Assembly: GCA_001443495.1 (NCBI GenBank)
Contig: LDXR01000002.1
Span: forward strand, 62,001 to 126,000
Length of the DNA: 64,000 nucleotides
Direction: 5' to 3'
DNA from: a candidate division NC10 bacterium CSP1-5
Lineage (GTDB): Bacteria; Methylomirabilota; Methylomirabilia; Methylomirabilales; CSP1-5
Within the stretch, counting starts at the first letter, position 1, and each line of letters begins with the position of its first letter. Under the pieces are notes generated by a model, which worked only from the letters and a program-made list of their open reading frames with translations, searched no databases and had not been told where the DNA came from. The position numbers and the translations under genes were made by a program. Positions 45,993-54,909 of this stretch are shown here, piece after piece.

Positions 45993-47267
45993 TCATTGTG
46001 AGTTGTCTGCCGTTGGCCACGGTGGGAGGTTCCCGTCGGGGTCAAAGGTCACCTCGTGCGGCTCCGAGAGTGGGGAGAGATCCCGGCGCTCCCGGACCTC
46101 GGGCAGGAGGGATTCGGAGATCAGAATGGTCTTGAGCTCGAGGGTGTTCTTGATCCGCACAAGCCGAGCGCTCAAGGGGTCGCTCACCCGGATGGTCTTG
46201 AGGACGGTCTCGAGGGCCTGCCGGTCGGTGGAGAAGGCCATAGGCAGGCGGGAATGTTCGGGGGTCCGGGCCGCGAGCGAATTGATATAAGTGACCCCCC
46301 GGTCCATCTCCCTCAGGAGACGCTCCGTGGTGACGTCGGCCAACCCAATGCCGTTGGCGTTCCCCTGGGTCGCCTTCGTGAGACCCCGGACAAAGATCCG
46401 GGCGATCCGGGGACTCGCAGGAGGCTTTTCGATCAGGCTGAACCGCCGGCCGATCACATTGGTGTCCATGCCGGTCCCCGCGATATCCTTTCCCATCTCA
46501 TCGACGATCAACAGGTCAATGTCATCGAAGGGGAGCCGCGGCGCCCACCGGCGCGCCCGCAGAAAGAGCCTCGCCTCTCCGGGGACCAGTCCCTCGGCAG
46601 CAAGGGCAACCACCTGGGCTAACCCCCCGTCGCTGTTTTCCAGGATGGCCAGCCCGCCCAGGATCCGGGCCCGAGCGAGGACCACAGCGCTGACGGCCCG
46701 GATGACCCGCTCGTAGCCGTGCTGCATGACGGCCTCATGGCAGGTTGCCGCCCCTTGGTGGTTGCTCAGCCCGAAGGCTGTCATCTTGAGGAGGCCACTG
46801 CCGATCCTGCCGGCAAAGCCGGTGTGGGGCTTTATGCGGTTGACCAGGAGGATTGCATCCGCCTCGGTTGCCTTTTTGTCGAGGACGACGGGAATCCCCT
46901 CGGGTGTGAGACCGAGGGGTGTGACGTCCATGGAGGAGAGGATCGACGCCCCCATCGTCTCTTCAGAGATCCCGTACATGCACAGGAGCTGCCGTTGTCC
47001 CTCGGCCGTGCCGCCTCCGTGGCTCCCCATGGCCGGGATGATGACCGGTTCCGCCTTGAGCTGGCGCAAGGCGGCGACAATGGTTTTCGTGATGGTGGCG
47101 ATTTCGGCGATCCCGCGGCTGCCGGCGGTGATCGCCACCCGCCGTCCTGGACGGATCCGCTCCGAGAGGGCAAGGTCTTTGAGGGCTCGTTCCGTTGCGG
47201 CCGCCGCGTTGGCAAGGGTGGGGCCCCGGCGCTTCACCTGGATCAGAGCCATCCGTGGAAAGGTCAT
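45993..47267 (-). CDS. LarA-like protein (lactate racemase N-terminal domain family, DUF2088)
   Basis: 424 residues. The N-terminal half has the Rossmann-like region of the nickel-dependent lactate racemase family, with RVAITAGSRGIAEIATI and the IIPAMGSHGGGTAEGQRQ stretch in place of LarA's His-containing loop. NRIKPHTGFAGRIGSGLLKM is typical of the DUF2088 branch. True LarA needs the nickel-pincer cofactor (LarBCE), none of which is seen here. Reaction therefore unknown, perhaps a racemase or epimerase. GGGAGG lies 7 nt before the ATG. Strong promoter at 47294-47323. Confidence 0.8.
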   Translation of the reverse strand: MTFPRMALIQVKRRGPTLANAAAATERALKDLALSERIRPGRRVAITAGSRGIAEIATITKTIVAALRQLKAEPVIIPAMGSHGGGTAEGQRQLLCMYGISEETMGASILSSMDVTPLGLTPEGIPVVLDKKATEADAILLVNRIKPHTGFAGRIGSGLLKMTAFGLSNHQGAATCHEAVMQHGYERVIRAVSAVVLARARILGGLAILENSDGGLAQVVALAAEGLVPGEARLFLRARRWAPRLPFDDIDLLIVDEMGKDIAGTGMDTNVIGRRFSLIEKPPASPRIARIFVRGLTKATQGNANGIGLADVTTERLLREMDRGVTYINSLAARTPEHSRLPMAFSTDRQALETVLKTIRVSDPLSARLVRIKNTLELKTILISESLLPEVRERRDLSPLSEPHEVTFDPDGNLPPWPTADNSQ

Positions 47268-47293
47268 CAGGACGCCTCCCGAGGGATGGGCGG

Positions 47294-47323
47294 AATATAG
47301 ACGGCACCTGAAAGCCGTGTCAA
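47294..47323 (-). promoter_or_regulatory. Promoter of the LarA-like gene
   Basis: Minus strand TTGACA (47318-47323), 18-nt spacer, TATATT (47294-47299). Start near 47287, 20 nt before the ATG. Its -35 forms one half of a perfect 16-bp palindrome, TGTCAAGGCCTTGACA (47318-47333). Confidence 0.75.
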
Positions 47324-47327
47324 GGCC

Positions 47328-47356
47328 TTGACAGGTCTTGATCGCGTGGCTACCCT
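47328..47356 (+). promoter_or_regulatory. Promoter of the HAD hydrolase gene
   Basis: TTGACA (47328-47333), 17-nt spacer, TACCCT (47351-47356). The -35 is the other half of the palindrome shared with the divergent promoter. The -10 is weak. Confidence 0.5.
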
Positions 47357-47395
47357 TGCCCGAGTCCCCTATGAAATGACATTGAGGAACCGGTG

Positions 47396-48130
47396 ATGAC
47401 GCTCACAGGGGTCTTTTTCGATGCTGGAAATACGCTCCTCAGCCTCGACTACGCCGCCATCGTCGATGTGCTCGCAGGAGAAGGGTTCCCGGTCACCCGG
47501 GACGAGGTCTGGAGGGCTGAGTGTCGGGCCAGGGTCAGGCTCGACCCGTTTCTGGCGCAGATCGAGGTCCGAGAATCTCGCGAGGTCTTTTCCCGCTACA
47601 TGCGTTACGCCTGCGAGGAAATGGGGATCGCCTGGGGCGAGAGAGCGGAGCGCGTCCTGGGGCAGCTCAGCGAGATCAACCGACGCGAAAGCCTCTGGCG
47701 GGGAGGGGCGATGCCAGGGGCCCGCGAGGTCCTGGCCGGGCTGAAGGGGAAGGGCTACGTCGTCGGGGTCATCTCGAACTCCGATGGCCGGCTCGAGACC
47801 CTGGTCAGGGACGCGGGCCTGGCAGGGCCACTCGACGTGATCATCGACTCGCGGGTCGTCGGCGTCGAAAAGCCTGATCCGCGCATCTTTTACTTGGCGC
47901 TCGAGCGAACCGGTGTCGCACCCCACGAAGCGATCTACGTGGGGGATTTTTACAGCCTCGATGTGGTGGGGGCACGCCGCGCCGGGCTCGAGGCTATCCT
48001 CCTTGATCCGTTAGGCGCCTGGCCCCAGCTCGATTGCATGACGGTCCAGGACCTCTTCCAAGTCCCCGGTCTCGTCCTTCCGAATGACGGGAGGAGTGCT
48101 CGTCGCGGGGATCGTTTGACACCCGCGTGA
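47396..48130 (+). CDS. HAD-superfamily hydrolase
   Basis: 244-residue phosphatase-like enzyme. HAD motif I FFDAGNTLL (nucleophile Asp; the acid/base Asp is replaced by Gly-Asn, as in one HAD branch), motif II VISNSDG, motif III Lys in VGVEKPDP, motif IV VGDFYSLDV. A helical cap lies between motifs I and II. ATG at 47396 with GAGGAAC upstream; a GTG one codon before is possible. Substrate unknown. Confidence 0.88.
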   Translation: MTLTGVFFDAGNTLLSLDYAAIVDVLAGEGFPVTRDEVWRAECRARVRLDPFLAQIEVRESREVFSRYMRYACEEMGIAWGERAERVLGQLSEINRRESLWRGGAMPGAREVLAGLKGKGYVVGVISNSDGRLETLVRDAGLAGPLDVIIDSRVVGVEKPDPRIFYLALERTGVAPHEAIYVGDFYSLDVVGARRAGLEAILLDPLGAWPQLDCMTVQDLFQVPGLVLPNDGRSARRGDRLTPA

Positions 48131-48145
48131 TCAGTCCCGTATAGT
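48116..48145 (+). promoter_or_regulatory. Sigma-70 promoter of the SDR gene
   Basis: TTGACA (48116-48121), 18-nt spacer, TATAGT (48140-48145). It starts inside the last codons of the HAD gene; transcription would begin near 48152, 59 nt before the SDR start. Confidence 0.7.
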
Positions 48146-48210
48146 CTGGCCGCAGAGACGCACCCCGGGCACCGCGAGAGGCGCTTTGGGAGCAGCATGG
48201 GAGATGGGGG

Positions 48211-48945
48211 ATGGAGAGACGGGTGGCCTTGATCACGGGAGGGGCTCGTGGGATCGGGCGGGCGGTCGCCCTTCACCTGGCAGTATCCGGTTGGTCCGTC
48301 GCCATCTGCTATCGGTCCAGTCAGTCCGACGCTCAAGAGACCGTCGAGGCGATCCAGAAGGAGGGGGCCCAGGGGTTGGCGGTCAAGGCCGACGTCTCGC
48401 TACCCGAGGCCGCCTCGGACCTGATCCGTCAGGTGGAGAAATCCTGGGGACGGATTGATGCCCTCATCAACTGCGCAGGACCCTATCACCGGGTCCCCCT
48501 GCTGGAGGAGACCCTCGAAGGCTGGCACGCGATGTTCAACAACAATCTGCATCCGGTCTTTTATCTCAGCCGCCTTGTGGCCCCGGGCATGATCGAGCGA
48601 CGGTGGGGGCGCATCATCACCTTCAGCATGGCGAACGCCGATCAGCTCATCGCGCAACCGCAGATCACCGCCCACTACATCGCGAAGGCGGGGGTGCTGA
48701 TCCTCACCCGGACGCTGGCCCGGATCCTGGCTCCCCATGGCATCACCGTGAATGCCATCTCGCCGGGCTTCGTCGCCTCGGGGAGCGCACCGGCAGAGGA
48801 GCTCAAGGCGATGGAGAAGAAGATCCCCGCCGGATACGTCGGGACGGTGGATGATGCCGTGGCGGTCGCGGGCTTTCTCCTCTCGGATAAGGCGCGGTAC
48901 GTCAACGGAGCCAATATCCATCTCAGTGGGGCCTGGGGGATCTGA
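48211..48945 (+). CDS. Short-chain dehydrogenase/reductase (FabG-like)
   Basis: NAD(P)-dependent oxidoreductase of 244 residues with the SDR hallmarks: cofactor loop ITGGARGIGRAVALHLA, INCAG, catalytic Ser region TFSMANAD, and YIAKAG with the catalytic Tyr and Lys. An Arg after the second strand (CYRSS) suggests NADP. GGAGATGGGGG precedes the ATG. Similar to FabG, but the specific substrate cannot be told. Confidence 0.9.
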   Translation: MERRVALITGGARGIGRAVALHLAVSGWSVAICYRSSQSDAQETVEAIQKEGAQGLAVKADVSLPEAASDLIRQVEKSWGRIDALINCAGPYHRVPLLEETLEGWHAMFNNNLHPVFYLSRLVAPGMIERRWGRIITFSMANADQLIAQPQITAHYIAKAGVLILTRTLARILAPHGITVNAISPGFVASGSAPAEELKAMEKKIPAGYVGTVDDAVAVAGFLLSDKARYVNGANIHLSGAWGI

Positions 48946-49092
48946 TGGGGACTCCCTGCCCGGAGAGTCGGCCCGCCTACACAACGTGTCGCGGCGGTGA
49001 GACGAGGGGGGTCGAGACGGAGCCGGGGTCGCGGCCGGGGGAACAGAAAAGAGAAGAAAAGCGTGTCAAATCTGGTATATAATAAAAGGACT

Positions 49093-49740
49093 ATGGGCCA
49101 GGTCGAAAAGCGCCAGGACCCCCGGCTTCCACTGCGGATGCCGGTCCGCTGCGAGGGCTGGGCGTTCCCCTCTCACCGCACGCTGGGCTTCACCAGAAAC
49201 GTCAGCAGGAGCGGGCTGCTTCTGGAGGCCCCGCAGGTTATGGCCCAGGGTGCCACCACACACCTCCGTATGCTCACCGGGACTCGGATCGCCTATGCCG
49301 AGGCGGTGGTGGTTTGGACGTCCGAGATGTCCCCTGGCCGAATGGGTTTCCGGTTCACCACGATGAGCCCGGCCGATGCCTTTGCCTGGGGAGAGCTGCT
49401 GGCCTTCCAGGGAGGCCCCACCCCGCGGTCCTCGCTGCGCATTCCGATCGATCTTGAGGTTACCTGTCACGTCCCCCCGGGCACGCGCCTTCAGGGCAGG
49501 GTCGAGAATCTGAGCGATGGGGGCCTGTTGGTGGTCCTTCCTCAGGCGGTTCCGCCCAGGACGCGCGTCAGCGTGGCCGGACCCGCGTGGCTTGTCCTTC
49601 CGCCGGTGGAGGCGGAGGTCGTGTGGACTCGGGATAGGTTCCATAAGGGGGGCGCACTGCACGGTCTGCGCGTCCTTGCGGACGAGGCGGGAAAAGAGCT
49701 CTTCACCATCGGCGCCATCCTCCGAAGCTTCTTCGGCTAG
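49093..49740 (+). CDS. Tandem PilZ-domain protein
   Basis: 215 residues with two PilZ-like domains. First: EKRQDPRLPLRMPVRCEG, then TRNVSRSGLLLEAP (the c-di-GMP-binding RxxxR and (D/N)xSxxG motifs). Second: PRSSLRIPIDLEVTCHVPPG and VENLSDGGLLVVLP, with an incomplete Arg motif. Likely a c-di-GMP effector. I place the start at 49093, where homology begins. A TATAAT at 49078-49083 would start transcription almost at this ATG, so the mRNA may be nearly leaderless; AAAGGA is only 2 nt from the ATG. Confidence 0.85.
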   Translation: MGQVEKRQDPRLPLRMPVRCEGWAFPSHRTLGFTRNVSRSGLLLEAPQVMAQGATTHLRMLTGTRIAYAEAVVVWTSEMSPGRMGFRFTTMSPADAFAWGELLAFQGGPTPRSSLRIPIDLEVTCHVPPGTRLQGRVENLSDGGLLVVLPQAVPPRTRVSVAGPAWLVLPPVEAEVVWTRDRFHKGGALHGLRVLADEAGKELFTIGAILRSFFG

Positions 49741-49816
49741 TTCCAACCACCTCAACACCGGTTTCTCGCCCTCCCTGTATCCTTGACCTGCGTCCAATTT
49801 CCCCGTAGGATTTCGT

Positions 49817-50317
49817 GTGGGCATGAAGAAACTCCACCGGTCTCAGACGGACAAGATGATCGCCGGCATCTGCGGCGGCCTCGGTGAGCTGTTCGGGGTG
49901 GATGCGACTGCGATCAGGCTAGGTCTCGTCTTCGTTGCGGCCGTCCTCGTCTTGCTGTACCGATCTACGGTGGGGATTCTCCCCGCTGTTCTCGCTTACG
50001 GAGTGGGATGGATCATCATTCCGGTGGCGTCGGCGGAGGCCGAGCGCCGGGAGGCGGTGGCCATGAAGCGGCTGGTCCGGTCCCGGACCGACAAGATGAT
50101 CGCCGGCATCTGCGGCGGCCTCGGTGAGCTGCTGTCCGTCGATCCGACGCTCATCCGGTTGGCCGTGGTCTTCATCGGGCTGGCGACGGCGGTGCTCCCG
50201 ATCCTTCTCGCATACCTCGTCGGATGGGCTATTATTCCGATAGCCCCGCCACAGGAAGAGGAGCACAAGAAGAGTGTACCGCCTGGCGGAGGCGGCCTCG
50301 AGGGTGGTAGACGGTGA
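49817..50317 (+). CDS. Tandem PspC-domain membrane protein
   Basis: 166 residues with two PspC domains, each a soluble KMIAGICGGLGEL segment followed by hydrophobic helices. The copies share an exact 42-bp DNA stretch (49850-49891 and 50090-50131), 240 bp apart. PspC proteins take part in envelope stress or membrane integrity. The GTG at 49817 has AGGA at proper distance; ATG 49823 is the alternative. The second domain has its own ATG at 50062 with GGGAGG 8 nt upstream, so a one-domain product could also be made. Stop overlaps the next start (GTGA). Confidence 0.82.
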   Translation: MGMKKLHRSQTDKMIAGICGGLGELFGVDATAIRLGLVFVAAVLVLLYRSTVGILPAVLAYGVGWIIIPVASAEAERREAVAMKRLVRSRTDKMIAGICGGLGELLSVDPTLIRLAVVFIGLATAVLPILLAYLVGWAIIPIAPPQEEEHKKSVPPGGGGLEGGRR

Positions 50318-51084
50318 TCATCCGGGCCGACGACCGTGGGCTGATGCTCATCCGTCAGACAGAGCACGCCCGCCTCTGCGGGGAAATGGCCCGGTCATGG
50401 GGCAATGAGCATTTCGAGCCTGTAGAGCCCCTGGAGCGGGTCGCCTGGGCTGCCGCCGAGCACGATAACGGCTGGGCCGAGTGGGAGGAGGCGCCGAGGC
50501 TCAACCCGGAGACGCGCCGGCCCTGCACCTATACCGACATTCCCATCGACCAGCACCAGGAGATCTACCGCCGGGGTATCGGCCGGGCGATCGCCCACGA
50601 CCGGTATGCCGGCCTCCTGGTGAGCCTTCACGGCTCGTTGCTCTATAGCCGCTTCCGGTCGGGCCAGCCGGGGGCGCAGGACTTCCTGGAGGAGCAGCGC
50701 AGCGTACAGCGCCGGTTGGTGGATGCGATGCGCGCCGATCCGGCGCTCCGGAGCTTCTGTGAGGAGCCACGCCTCAGCACGAACCGGGACCTCGTCTTTG
50801 GGTGGGACACCCTCTCTCTTTTTCTCTGCCACGGCGCCGCGTGGTTGGACTACCTCGAGCTGCCCGCCGACTACCATGGGCGACGGGTCCGAGTGGCCGT
50901 CGAGCGCCGGAAGGAAGGATGGATCCTGGACCCCTACCCGTTTCGGACGACTCCGCTCGTGCTGTCGGCTGCGGCGCTGCGCACGGAGCGGACGCGCTTC
51001 GCCGGCGAGTCGGAGCTCCGCGAGGCGCTCGACGCCTCAACAAAGGCAGGGCTCGACTTCGTGATCGAGGCGGCCGAGGATTGA
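50314..51084 (+). CDS. DUF3891 family protein
   Basis: 256 residues. The family pattern is plain: MLIRQTEHARLCGEMARSWG near the start and WAAAEHDNGWAEWEEAPRL, rich in His/Asp as in HD-like metal phosphohydrolases, plus LVSLHGSLLY later. Function not known; a hydrolase fold is suggested by the His/Asp spacing. Starts at a GTG that overlaps the PspC stop, so translation is coupled. Confidence 0.75.
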   Translation: MIIRADDRGLMLIRQTEHARLCGEMARSWGNEHFEPVEPLERVAWAAAEHDNGWAEWEEAPRLNPETRRPCTYTDIPIDQHQEIYRRGIGRAIAHDRYAGLLVSLHGSLLYSRFRSGQPGAQDFLEEQRSVQRRLVDAMRADPALRSFCEEPRLSTNRDLVFGWDTLSLFLCHGAAWLDYLELPADYHGRRVRVAVERRKEGWILDPYPFRTTPLVLSAAALRTERTRFAGESELREALDASTKAGLDFVIEAAED

Positions 51085-51106
51085 GGGGAAACAGTAAGGA
51101 GAAGGT

Positions 51107-51169
51107 ATGGAGACTTTACTCAGCATCGGTCTGGGAATTGGCGAGGACAAGGCCCCGCGGGCAACCTGA
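51107..51169 (+). pseudogene. 5' remnant resembling a DUF4126 gene
   Basis: A 20-codon frame with a good AAGGAGAAGGT site reads METLLSIGLGIG and then EDKAPRAT before a stop. The first 12 residues match the usual start of DUF4126 membrane proteins as I recall them; the rest of that gene is missing. The 215 bp between DUF3891 and the next gene hold nothing else clear. Confidence 0.45.
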
Positions 51170-51298
51170 ACCCCGATCGGTGCGGAAATCTCTTGAAACC
51201 GGCCCTGCCCGATACTACTATTACTGGATGATTGAGGGGCCGGGGTCCAGATTCGGAGCTTCAGTCGTGCTGGGAACGCGGAACGAAAAGGAGGAAAG

Positions 51299-51640
51299 AT
51301 GAAGCGAATCGGTGTAATGCTGCTAGGAGTGATGCTGGTCTTTCAGGGTGTCGCCTGGGCGGAGTCGAACCCGCAGGAGAGCACGGGGGCGAAGATCGGC
51401 TACGGGGTCGGTAGCGTGGTGGGGTCGGCGGTCTACTTCCCCTTCAAGGCGAGCTTCTGCATCCTGGGGGGAATCAGCAGCGGCTTTGCCCTCCTCTTTG
51501 CCGGGCCGAACACAGCCAACAGGGTGGCCAGCACTACCTGTCGGGGGACCTGGGCCATCACACCGGACGTTGTCAGGGGAGACGAATCGGTCCACTTCGT
51601 CGGTGATGCCCCTGCACCTGCCTCCCAGGCCAGGAACTAA
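51299..51640 (+). CDS. Small exported protein with Gly-rich hydrophobic core
   Basis: 113 residues. Signal peptide MKRIGVMLLGVMLVFQGVAW (cleavage near AWA), then a Gly-rich hydrophobic centre (IGYGVGSVVGSAVYFPFKAS, CILGGISSGFALLFAG) which may insert in a membrane, with two Cys, and a polar C-terminus (AITPDVVRGDESVHFVG). Strong AGGAGG site. Likely a periplasmic or membrane-associated protein. No named family recognised. Confidence 0.7.
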   Translation: MKRIGVMLLGVMLVFQGVAWAESNPQESTGAKIGYGVGSVVGSAVYFPFKASFCILGGISSGFALLFAGPNTANRVASTTCRGTWAITPDVVRGDESVHFVGDAPAPASQARN

Positions 51641-51698
51641 TCCCGCGCGTTGCGAGCAGGTGATGCGCCGACGGTAGGGCGCGACGGAGGGAGGAGTT

Positions 51699-51932
51699 AT
51701 GGCGACAGCAATGGTTCTCGTCACCGCCGATCCGGGCAAGGACCGGAAGGTCGCTCAGGAACTGAAGAAGATCAAGGGAATAGAAGGAGTGTGCCTCGTG
51801 AGCGGCCTGTATGACGTGGTGGCCACGGTCCGAGGCGGGAGCGCGGAGGATATTCTGGGGACTGTCTACGACAAGATCCGAGCGCTGCCAGGTGTCCGTG
51901 GCAGCCATACCATGTTTTGCCTCGAAGTCTGA
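51699..51932 (+). CDS. Stand-alone Lrp/AsnC ligand-binding (RAM) domain protein
   Basis: 77 residues that make up just the C-terminal effector domain of Lrp/AsnC regulators: AMVLVTADPGKDRKVAQELK, VCLVSGLYDVVATVRGGS. No helix-turn-helix is present. Such single-domain proteins form multimers that bind amino acids. GGAGGGAGGAG before the ATG. Target unknown. Confidence 0.85.
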   Translation: MATAMVLVTADPGKDRKVAQELKKIKGIEGVCLVSGLYDVVATVRGGSAEDILGTVYDKIRALPGVRGSHTMFCLEV

Positions 51933-52215
51933 GGCAGTTTTCTCACTCCCATCATATTTGCTGAGAGGACAAATCTCGGGTGCAAACGCGCCACGTTTCG
52001 CTGAGATGCGGCGATGTCCTGCTCCTCATCGGCACCCATGAAGGGAGCATTCTTGCTGCGCTCCATTTGACGAAATCTCCATTTTCCCTGCCGTCAGCGG
52101 GGGTTCAGCGGTCCGCGTCCCGCTGGCAAAAGACCTTGCATCCGGGCCTTCGTCGTGGCATGCTGCGCCCACGGCCAGAGGCTCGTTCGAATCGACGCTC
52201 TCCGCGGAGTGAACC

Positions 52216-53970
52216 ATGACGACCAATGCATCGGTACGCCGCTGGGTCAAGGAGGTCGCGCGGATGTGCGGCCCGGTGGATGTCGTCTGGTGCGACGGTT
52301 CTGAGGCTGAACGGGAACGATTGCTGAAGGTGGCAGTTCGTGCGGGAGATCTGATCCCCTTGGACCAGCGGAGGCTGCCCGGCTGCTACCTTCACCGGAG
52401 CGACCCCAACGACGTCGCCCGCACCGAGCACCTCACCTTTATCTGCTGCCGGGAAAAGGACGATGCCGGCCCCACCAACAACTGGATAGCCCCGGCCGGG
52501 GCCTACGACCGCCTGTCCAAGCTCTTGAGCAGCTCCATGGAAGGCCGGACGATGTACGTCATCCCCTTTGTGATGGGACCCCCCGGCTCCCATTTCAGCA
52601 AGGTCGGCATCCAGGTCACGGACAGCGTCTACGTGGTCCTCAACATGCGGATGATGACCCGGATGGGGGCGGTGGCGTGGGAGCAACTCGGCCCCTCGGA
52701 CGACTTCACCCGTGGTCTCCACTCCACGGCCGATCTGAGCGCCGATCGCCGCTACATCTGCCACTTCCCCGAGGACAACACCATCTGGAGCGTGGGGTCG
52801 GGCTACGGCGGTAACGCGCTCCTCTCCAAGAAGTGCATGTCCCTTCGCATCGCGAGCCATATGGGCCACCGCGAGGGCTGGCTCGCCGAGCACATGCTGA
52901 TCATCGGAGTCGAGAGCCCGGACGGCGAGGTGACATACATCTGCGGCGCGTTCCCCAGCGCCTGCGGCAAGACCAACCTCTCCATGCTGGTCCCGCCGGC
53001 CTCCATGAAGGGGTGGCGCGTCTACACCCTGGGGGACGATATCGCCTGGCTGCGCGTCGGTCCCGACGGTCGGCTGTGGGCCGTCAACCCCGAGGCGGGA
53101 TTCTTCGGCGTGGTCCCGGGCACGAGCTCCAAGACCAACCCGAACGCCATGGCGGCCATCCAGAGGAATACCCTCTACACCAATGTTGCGCTCAGGCCCG
53201 ACGGCACCGTGTGGTGGGAGGGCCATGACGATCCGCCGCCACGCACCGCGCTCGACTGGCGCGGCCGTCCATGGACGTCGTCGCACGATGAGCCGGCTGC
53301 CCACCCGAACAGCCGATTCACGACGCCAGGGCGTCAGTGCCCCTCCCTCTCGCCCGAGTGGGAGAACCCCAAGGGGGTCCCGATCAGTGCCATCCTCTTC
53401 GGCTCGCGGCGACAAAAGCTGTTGCCGCTCGTCTACCAGGCCTCTAGCTGGCAGCACGGCACCTTCCTGGGGGCTACGTTAGCGTCCGAGACCACCGCCG
53501 CGATCACCGGCGCCGTGGGCGTTGTCCGCCGGGATCCCATGGCCATGCTCGCCTTCTGCGGGTACAACATGGCTGATTACTGGGCCCATTGGCTCTCGAT
53601 GGAAAAGCGGGCGTCGCATCTGCCCAAAATCTTCCGGGTCAACTGGTTCCGGAGGGATGAAAAGGGCAGGTTCCTCTGGCCCGGCTTTGGCGAGAACCTA
53701 CGGGTCCTGAAATGGGTGATCGAACGCTGTCGAGGCGACGGCGAAGCGGATGAGACACCAATCGGATACGTCCCCACGCCGTCCGCCATCGGCGGAAAGG
53801 GGCTCGACGTCTCTAAGGATGTCCTGGGGGAGCTGCTCAGGGTCGACCGTGAAGGGTGGCGGACGAACCTCCGCAACCAGGCCGAGTTCTTTACGAAATT
53901 CGAGGACCGCCTGCCCGCCGGCATCCGAGAGGAGCACGAAGCCCTGGCCCGCCGCCTTAAAGCTAAGTGA
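52216..53970 (+). CDS. pckG: Phosphoenolpyruvate carboxykinase (GTP)
   Basis: Converts oxaloacetate and GTP to phosphoenolpyruvate for gluconeogenesis. 584 residues, slightly short for the GTP family (about 600). P-loop FPSACGKTNLSML, the active-site GSGYGGNALLSKKC, substrate-binding region PEDNTIWS and GFFGVVPGTSSKTNPNAM are all there. CGGAG precedes the ATG. It would feed the glucan pathways of this window. The 282 bp before it show a few weak hairpins and no gene. Confidence 0.95.
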   Translation: MTTNASVRRWVKEVARMCGPVDVVWCDGSEAERERLLKVAVRAGDLIPLDQRRLPGCYLHRSDPNDVARTEHLTFICCREKDDAGPTNNWIAPAGAYDRLSKLLSSSMEGRTMYVIPFVMGPPGSHFSKVGIQVTDSVYVVLNMRMMTRMGAVAWEQLGPSDDFTRGLHSTADLSADRRYICHFPEDNTIWSVGSGYGGNALLSKKCMSLRIASHMGHREGWLAEHMLIIGVESPDGEVTYICGAFPSACGKTNLSMLVPPASMKGWRVYTLGDDIAWLRVGPDGRLWAVNPEAGFFGVVPGTSSKTNPNAMAAIQRNTLYTNVALRPDGTVWWEGHDDPPPRTALDWRGRPWTSSHDEPAAHPNSRFTTPGRQCPSLSPEWENPKGVPISAILFGSRRQKLLPLVYQASSWQHGTFLGATLASETTAAITGAVGVVRRDPMAMLAFCGYNMADYWAHWLSMEKRASHLPKIFRVNWFRRDEKGRFLWPGFGENLRVLKWVIERCRGDGEADETPIGYVPTPSAIGGKGLDVSKDVLGELLRVDREGWRTNLRNQAEFFTKFEDRLPAGIREEHEALARRLKAK

Positions 53971-54021
53971 GGCCGAACCTTCTCGAAGGGACAGCAAGAG
54001 ACGGTGTAACCCGGCCCCCTG

Positions 54022-54873
54022 ATGCGTTCAAGGATGCCGTTCAGTACCATCTGGGTTATTGTGCTGCTGGTCGGAGGCTACGTGGCGCTCGTATTCATCC
54101 TGTTTTTCTTTCAGTCCCACCTCCTGTACCTGCCGAATGTGCCCTCCCGTGACGTGGTCGTGACGCCGGACGACGCGGGGCTTGCCTACGAGTCGGTGAC
54201 GATCGCCACCGGGGACGGCGTGACCTTAGACGGTTGGTTCGTTCCTGCGCGCCAGGCGAGGGGCGTATTGCTATTCTTCCACGGCAATGCTGGGAACATC
54301 TCCCACCGCCTCGACTCCCTGAAGATCTTCAACGAGTTGGGTCTCACCACACTGATCTTTGATTACCGCGGCTACGGACGGAGCGAGGGGGAGCCCTCGG
54401 AGGAGGGAACCTATCGAGACGCCGAGGCGGCCTGGCGTTTTGTGACCGAAGGGCGGCACATTCCACCCCGCGAGGTCGTGCTGTTTGGTCGTTCGCTCGG
54501 GGCCGCCATCGCGGCGGACTTGGCAACCAGGGTCAACCCGGCGGCGCTGATCATCGAGTCAGCCTTTACCTCCATTCCCGACCTCGCGGCGGCGTTGTAT
54601 CCCTTCCTGCCCGCGCGGTGGTTGGCCCGATTCCGCTACAGCACCCAGGCCGCTCTTGTTTCGGTGTTATGCCCCCTCCTCATTGTGCACAGCCGGGACG
54701 ACGAGATTATCCCCTTCACTCATGGCCAGCGATTGTTCGCGGTCGCCAACGAGCCGAAGCGGCTCCTGGAGCTCCGCGGCGGCCATAACGATGGCTTTCT
54801 CGTGAGCCGACACGCCTACATGGACGGCCTGCATGCGTTTTTACAGCCGCACCTCCGCCCACTCAGCCCGTAG
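54022..54873 (+). CDS. Membrane-anchored alpha/beta hydrolase (BEM46-like)
   Basis: 283 residues. N-terminal membrane helix (IWVIVLLVGGYVALVFILFF), then an alpha/beta hydrolase: oxyanion loop FHGNAGN, nucleophile Ser in FGRSLGAA, Asp in HSRDDEIIPF, His in GGHNDGF. Group resembles BEM46/YfhR. Likely active on the periplasmic side. Starts at ATG 54022; an ATG at 54034 is also possible. Substrate unknown. Confidence 0.88.
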   Translation: MRSRMPFSTIWVIVLLVGGYVALVFILFFFQSHLLYLPNVPSRDVVVTPDDAGLAYESVTIATGDGVTLDGWFVPARQARGVLLFFHGNAGNISHRLDSLKIFNELGLTTLIFDYRGYGRSEGEPSEEGTYRDAEAAWRFVTEGRHIPPREVVLFGRSLGAAIAADLATRVNPAALIIESAFTSIPDLAAALYPFLPARWLARFRYSTQAALVSVLCPLLIVHSRDDEIIPFTHGQRLFAVANEPKRLLELRGGHNDGFLVSRHAYMDGLHAFLQPHLRPLSP

Positions 54874-54909
54874 CGAGAGTCGGCGAGCGTTGAGCCCGAG
54901 GGCAGTGTG

